64,000 bases of DNA from Planotetraspora sp. A-T 1434 (GTDB lineage Bacteria; Actinomycetota; Actinomycetes; Streptosporangiales; Streptosporangiaceae), in the NCBI RefSeq assembly GCF_025420585.1, contig NZ_JAOEGB010000004.1:248001-312000 (forward strand), read 5' to 3'. A program made the position numbers and the translations under genes. Shown here in pieces: positions 59,684 through 64,000 of this stretch; positions within the stretch are counted from its first letter, which is position 1, and the number at the start of each line of letters is the position of its first letter. The notes under the pieces are model-generated. The model ran no database searches. It had not been told where the DNA came from and saw nothing but the letters and a program-made list of their open reading frames with translations.

Positions 59684-61675
59684 TCAGTGCCAGATGGTGA
59701 TTTTGGTTCCCATCGGCTGCTGGCCGAGCGGCTTCTCGCCGATGACGCGGCCGGTGCCGACGAGGTCACGGATCTTGACCTTGAACCCGGCCGCCCGCAG
59801 CTCCGCGCTGGCGTCGCGCAGATCCTTGAAGCGGACGTCCGGCACGTTGACGAAGTCAGGCGTGGCCACCGAGTCGTCGTTCTCCCACGGCCAGTGCCAG
59901 CCGTCGTCCGGGCCCTTGGAGATGGTCAGGTGGACGACCGCCCCGGCCACGACCTCCGAGCCGCCGGACGGGTCCTGCGCGATCACCGTGCCGGGCGGGG
60001 TGTCGTCGGCCGTCTCGTAGATCTGGACGTTGAAGCCCTTGTCCCGGAGGAACTGCTCGGCCTGGTCGCGCATCATCTGCGTGACGTCCGGCATGAGCAG
60101 GCCCGCGCTCAGCACCAGGTTGATGCTGGAGTTCTTCCTGACCCGTTTGCCGACCACCGGGACCGTGCGGACGACCAGGCCGCGCGCCACGGCGTCGCTC
60201 GCCGTCTTGCTGACCCGCCCGACGCTGAGACCCGCCTCGGCGATCTTCGTCCGGGCGTCGGCCTCGCTGAGGCCCTCGACCTTCGGCACCGGGATCGTCT
60301 CTGGCCCGGCCGACGGGATCAGCGTGAGCAGCGACCCCTTGGCGACCTCCGCGCCGGGTCCCGGCTCGGTATCGAGGACCCTGTCCTTGTCGAGGTGGTC
60401 GTCGAACCGGGCCTTGCCGATCCTGACCTCGAAGCCCGCCTTCTCCGCCTGCTGCCTGGCCACCGTGATGTTCTGGCCGAGCAGCATGTCGGGCACCTTC
60501 GTGTAGCGGCCCTGGGAGAACCACCAGCCGGTGAACGCGATCCCGGCGACCATCACGAGGGCCAGGCCGACGATGAACCAGTTGGGCCGCCACCCGCGCA
60601 CCCGCCCCAGCGGGCCGTTCGCGGCGGGCGTGGCCGGCAGCTCGGACTTCGGCTGGATCATCGTGTGGTTGATCGGCCCCTGCGCGTGCTGGCCGGGCAT
60701 CCCGTGCCCGGCCGACATGTACTGACCCGTGCCATACGGCGGGGCCGTGCCGGCCGCGGCGGCCGTCGGCGGGCGGGTGGCGTACGAACCGGTGTGAGAG
60801 GTGTGCGGACCGGTGGGCTGGCCGGTCCGGGGGAGCGAGCGGTGCGTCTCGACGGCGGCGACCAGCATGGCGGTCGCGTCGGCCGGGCGCTTCGCGGGGT
60901 CCCGGTCCGTGGCCGCGGCGACCAGCGCGTCCAGCGCGGGCGGCGTCTCGGGGGCGATCGACGAAGGGGCCGGGACGCTGTCGTGCACGTGCCGGTAGGC
61001 GACCGACATCGGCGTCTCGCCGTCGTACGGCTGCCGCCCGGTGAGCAGCTCGAACAGCATGATCCCGGCGGCGTAGACGTCGCTGCGGGCGTCCGCCTGG
61101 CCGGAGGTCACCTGCTCGGGCGACATGTAGCCGATCGTGCCGATCATGATGCCGGTCTTGGTCTGGTTGGTGGCCTCGACCGCGCGGGCCAGGCCGAAGT
61201 CGACGACCTTCACCCGGCCGTCGTCGGCGAGCAGCACGTTCTCCGGCTTGACGTCCCGGTGGACCAGGCCCGCCTGGTGGGCCGCGCCGAGGGCGGCGAG
61301 CACCGGGATCATGATCTCCAGGGCCTCGCGCGCGGGAAGCCGACCCCGCAGGCGGAGGACGTCGCGCAGCGTCTTGCCCGGGACGTACTCCATCGAGAGG
61401 TAGACGTGGGCCCCGTCGGTGCCCTGGTCGAAGACCTGCACGATGTTGGGGTGCGACAGGCTGGCGACCGACTTGGCCTCGCCTATGAACCGCCGCACGA
61501 ACTGGGGGTCTTCGGCGAGCGAGCGGTGCATCACCTTGACGGCGACCGTGCGGTCGAGCCGGACGTCCAGAGCCAGATAGACGGAGGCCATGCCGCCCCG
61601 GGCGATCCGGGACTCGACGCGGTAACGCCCGTCGAGCAGTTGCCCTACGAGCGGGTCGGTAAGCGTCGTGTCCAC
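59684..61675 (-). CDS. PASTA-domain serine/threonine protein kinase
   Basis: A 663-residue PknB-type transmembrane kinase. The kinase domain covers about 17-280 (IARGGMASVYLA, AVKVM, HRDVKPENVLL, DFGLA, and GTIGYMSPEQ). A Pro/Thr/Gly-rich juxtamembrane stretch of about 90 residues is followed by one helix (WFIVGLALVMVAGIAFTGWWF, about 372-392) and four extracellular PASTA repeats that bind peptidoglycan fragments. The ending is short and lacks a Pro tail. It is not in the usual fts/pbp cluster here, so it is a paralogue of the division-linked PknB. It stands next to the thiazole genes by chance as far as I can see. Confidence 0.92.
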   Translation of the reverse strand: MDTTLTDPLVGQLLDGRYRVESRIARGGMASVYLALDVRLDRTVAVKVMHRSLAEDPQFVRRFIGEAKSVASLSHPNIVQVFDQGTDGAHVYLSMEYVPGKTLRDVLRLRGRLPAREALEIMIPVLAALGAAHQAGLVHRDVKPENVLLADDGRVKVVDFGLARAVEATNQTKTGIMIGTIGYMSPEQVTSGQADARSDVYAAGIMLFELLTGRQPYDGETPMSVAYRHVHDSVPAPSSIAPETPPALDALVAAATDRDPAKRPADATAMLVAAVETHRSLPRTGQPTGPHTSHTGSYATRPPTAAAAGTAPPYGTGQYMSAGHGMPGQHAQGPINHTMIQPKSELPATPAANGPLGRVRGWRPNWFIVGLALVMVAGIAFTGWWFSQGRYTKVPDMLLGQNITVARQQAEKAGFEVRIGKARFDDHLDKDRVLDTEPGPGAEVAKGSLLTLIPSAGPETIPVPKVEGLSEADARTKIAEAGLSVGRVSKTASDAVARGLVVRTVPVVGKRVRKNSSINLVLSAGLLMPDVTQMMRDQAEQFLRDKGFNVQIYETADDTPPGTVIAQDPSGGSEVVAGAVVHLTISKGPDDGWHWPWENDDSVATPDFVNVPDVRFKDLRDASAELRAAGFKVKIRDLVGTGRVIGEKPLGQQPMGTKITIWH

Positions 61676-61786
61676 CCGCCCGAGTTTACGGGTGATTTGC
61701 CGCCCGCAGGGCTTGCGAATCCCAAACCGAGACCTATTCGGCCGCCCGTTTCCACGTCTGGAAACCGGCGACCGCTCCCAAAACCG

Positions 61787-62773
<987 letters not shown>

Positions 62774-62785
62774 TCATCGTCACTT

Positions 62786-64000
62786 TCAATGGCTGAATCT
62801 CCCTGGATCGCAGGACTTCACGACGTCCGGCGCCTCGCCGCCGGTCAGGAAGGCCACGACGGCCTCCGCGGTGATGGGGGCGAGCAGGACGCCCGCCCGG
62901 TGGTGCCCGGTGGCGGCGAGAACCCCATGGGAACCGGCGGGGCCGATGAGCGGCAGGTTGTCGGGCGTTCCCGGACGGAACCCCACCGCCGTCTCCGTCA
63001 GCTCCAGCTCGGTGATGCCGGGGACCAGCTCGCGGGCGTCGCGCAGCAGCTCGTAGACGCCGCCCGCCGTGACCCTGCCGTCGAACCCCAGCTCCTCCAC
63101 GGTCGCGCCGACGGTGATCTCGCCGTCGCCTCGCGGGACCAGATAGGCGGGGGAGCCGTGCACCAGCCCCCGCACGCACCGGGTGAGGAACCCCTCGGGG
63201 CCGCGCAGCCGGAGGATCTGCCCCTTGACGGGCCGTACGGGCAGCCCCGGCACGAGCGACGGCGACCACGACCCCGCCGCGACGACCACGTTCGTGGCGC
63301 GGACGACCTCGCCGGAGGCCAGCCGTACGCCGCTGGAGCGGTCGCCGTCGCCGCCGTCGCGGCCGGCGGAGAGCGCGGTCACGCGGTCGGGAAGGAGCGT
63401 GCCGCCGGCCTTCTCGAAGGAGGTCAGCAGGGCGCGCACCACCCGGCGCGGGTTCACCCACGCGTCGTCGCGGGCGAGGAGGCCGCCCCGGACCGACGGC
63501 GAGAGCATCGGCTCGAACGCCCGGCACTCGCGCCCCGTCAGCCGCTCCACCCGCAGGCCGAGGGTCTTCTCGAAGGCCGCCAGCTCGTCGAGGTAGGCCA
63601 TGTCGTCCGCGCCGTACGCGATGTCGAGGGTGCCGTCGGCGCGGTAGTCGAGGGCGGAGCCGCTCTCGTCCTCCAGCTCGGCGCGGAACGAGGGCCATCT
63701 GGCCAGGGACGCGAGGCCCAGGCGGAGCAGCGGCTCCTCCGTGTAGGTCACCTCGCTGACGGGCGCGAGCATCCCCGCCGACACGTGAGTCGCCCCGCCT
63801 CCCGGGGCGGGATCGACGACGGCCACCGAAAGGCCCCGCCGCGCCGTACGCCAGGCGACGGACAGGCCGACGACGCCGCCGCCAATGATGACCACGTCAT
63901 AACCGGCTTTACGACCGGTGTCATAAACGGCGTCATAATCGGTGCCATGGGCGGCCTCATGACGGGCCTCATGATCCGTCTCCGCATGGACTCGCCGTGG
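62786..64000 (-). CDS. thiO: Glycine oxidase ThiO, 5' end probably outside the window
   Basis: A FAD-dependent D-amino-acid-oxidase-fold protein that makes the dehydroglycine needed by ThiG. VVIIGGGVVGLSVAWRTARRG is the N-terminal FAD motif, GATHVSAGMLAPV follows, and ATGHHRAGVLLAPITAE is near the C-terminus. The first possible start in the window is GTG 63895, right at VVIIGGG with no ribosome site. The frame stays open for another 35 codons to the edge and the residues before the FAD motif (RKAGYD) look natural, so translation probably begins beyond 64000. That extension is repetitive in His, Glu, Ala and Tyr/Asp. Confidence 0.9.
   Translation of the reverse strand, partial: PRRVHAETDHEARHEAAHGTDYDAVYDTGRKAGYDVVIIGGGVVGLSVAWRTARRGLSVAVVDPAPGGGATHVSAGMLAPVSEVTYTEEPLLRLGLASLARWPSFRAELEDESGSALDYRADGTLDIAYGADDMAYLDELAAFEKTLGLRVERLTGRECRAFEPMLSPSVRGGLLARDDAWVNPRRVVRALLTSFEKAGGTLLPDRVTALSAGRDGGDGDRSSGVRLASGEVVRATNVVVAAGSWSPSLVPGLPVRPVKGQILRLRGPEGFLTRCVRGLVHGSPAYLVPRGDGEITVGATVEELGFDGRVTAGGVYELLRDARELVPGITELELTETAVGFRPGTPDNLPLIGPAGSHGVLAATGHHRAGVLLAPITAEAVVAFLTGGEAPDVVKSCDPGRFSH

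Overview
The window is about 64 kb of high-GC DNA with dense, short-spaced genes, frequent GTG starts, ATGA/GTGA stop-start overlaps and third-position G/C. PimB-type mannosyltransferase, ROK glucokinase, FadD15-like acyl-CoA ligase, a perfect DasR-type site and S-adenosyl methyltransferases of the DUF574 kind point to a filamentous actinomycete. Streptosporangiales (Nonomuraea/Microbispora-like) is my best inference, but it is not proven. I saw no rRNA, tRNA, prophage, insertion sequence, CRISPR array or biosynthetic gene cluster. The sequence reads as ordinary chromosome.

Layout. 1-8.2 kb: the end of a secreted-type metalloprotease, pimB, then a leftward sugar operon (AraF-like binding lipoprotein, double ATPase, permease, GH36 alpha-galactosidase) with a divergent DeoR regulator. 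8.4-15.3 kb: a SAM methyltransferase, a leftward MalFG-type ABC operon, L-lactate permease and a FadR-type GntR regulator. 15.7-28.3 kb: acyl-CoA ligase, phosphoesterase, then SRPBCC/ArsA/DUF5304/glucokinase, a nuclease-family gene, a secreted propeller protein, an esterase, PlsC, an MFS exporter and a DUF4352 protein. 28.5-39.9 kb: homocysteine methyltransferase, VIT/VWA protein with its MerR-like regulator, a PhoX-like protein, small ORFs, a MarR-GNAT fusion and a large membrane protein. 40-51 kb: a PPi-type phosphofructokinase behind a DasR site, a NarL-type two-component pair, thiI, a decayed ATPase, DAHP synthase with an aromatic leader peptide and attenuator, a sulfite-oxidase-like protein, a LytS/LytTR pair and endonuclease IV. 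51.4-59.5 kb: a purine-degradation run from urate to ureidoglycolate plus glycerate kinase. 59.7-64 kb: a PASTA kinase and thiG-thiS-thiO.

The most unusual signal is a family of about 32 short elements with core TGATCATGC followed by a TTCCC-like tail. They sit in seven intergenic arrays with a 53-bp period, and the exceptional spacings are 43 and 32 bp, that is one and two helical turns shorter. Forward copies always precede reverse copies. Most arrays begin at the 3' end of a gene in the sense direction, several supply the stop codon, and two supply the start codon and first residues of the next gene. Separate tandem repeats are also anchored on the stop regions of glucokinase, phosphofructokinase and endonuclease IV. 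Other points of note are a phenylalanine/tryptophan/tyrosine leader peptide ahead of DAHP synthase, Asp104/Lys124 in phosphofructokinase, and a purine cluster with the xanthine-dehydrogenase FAD and iron-sulfur genes but no molybdopterin subunit, with a repeat array in its likely place.
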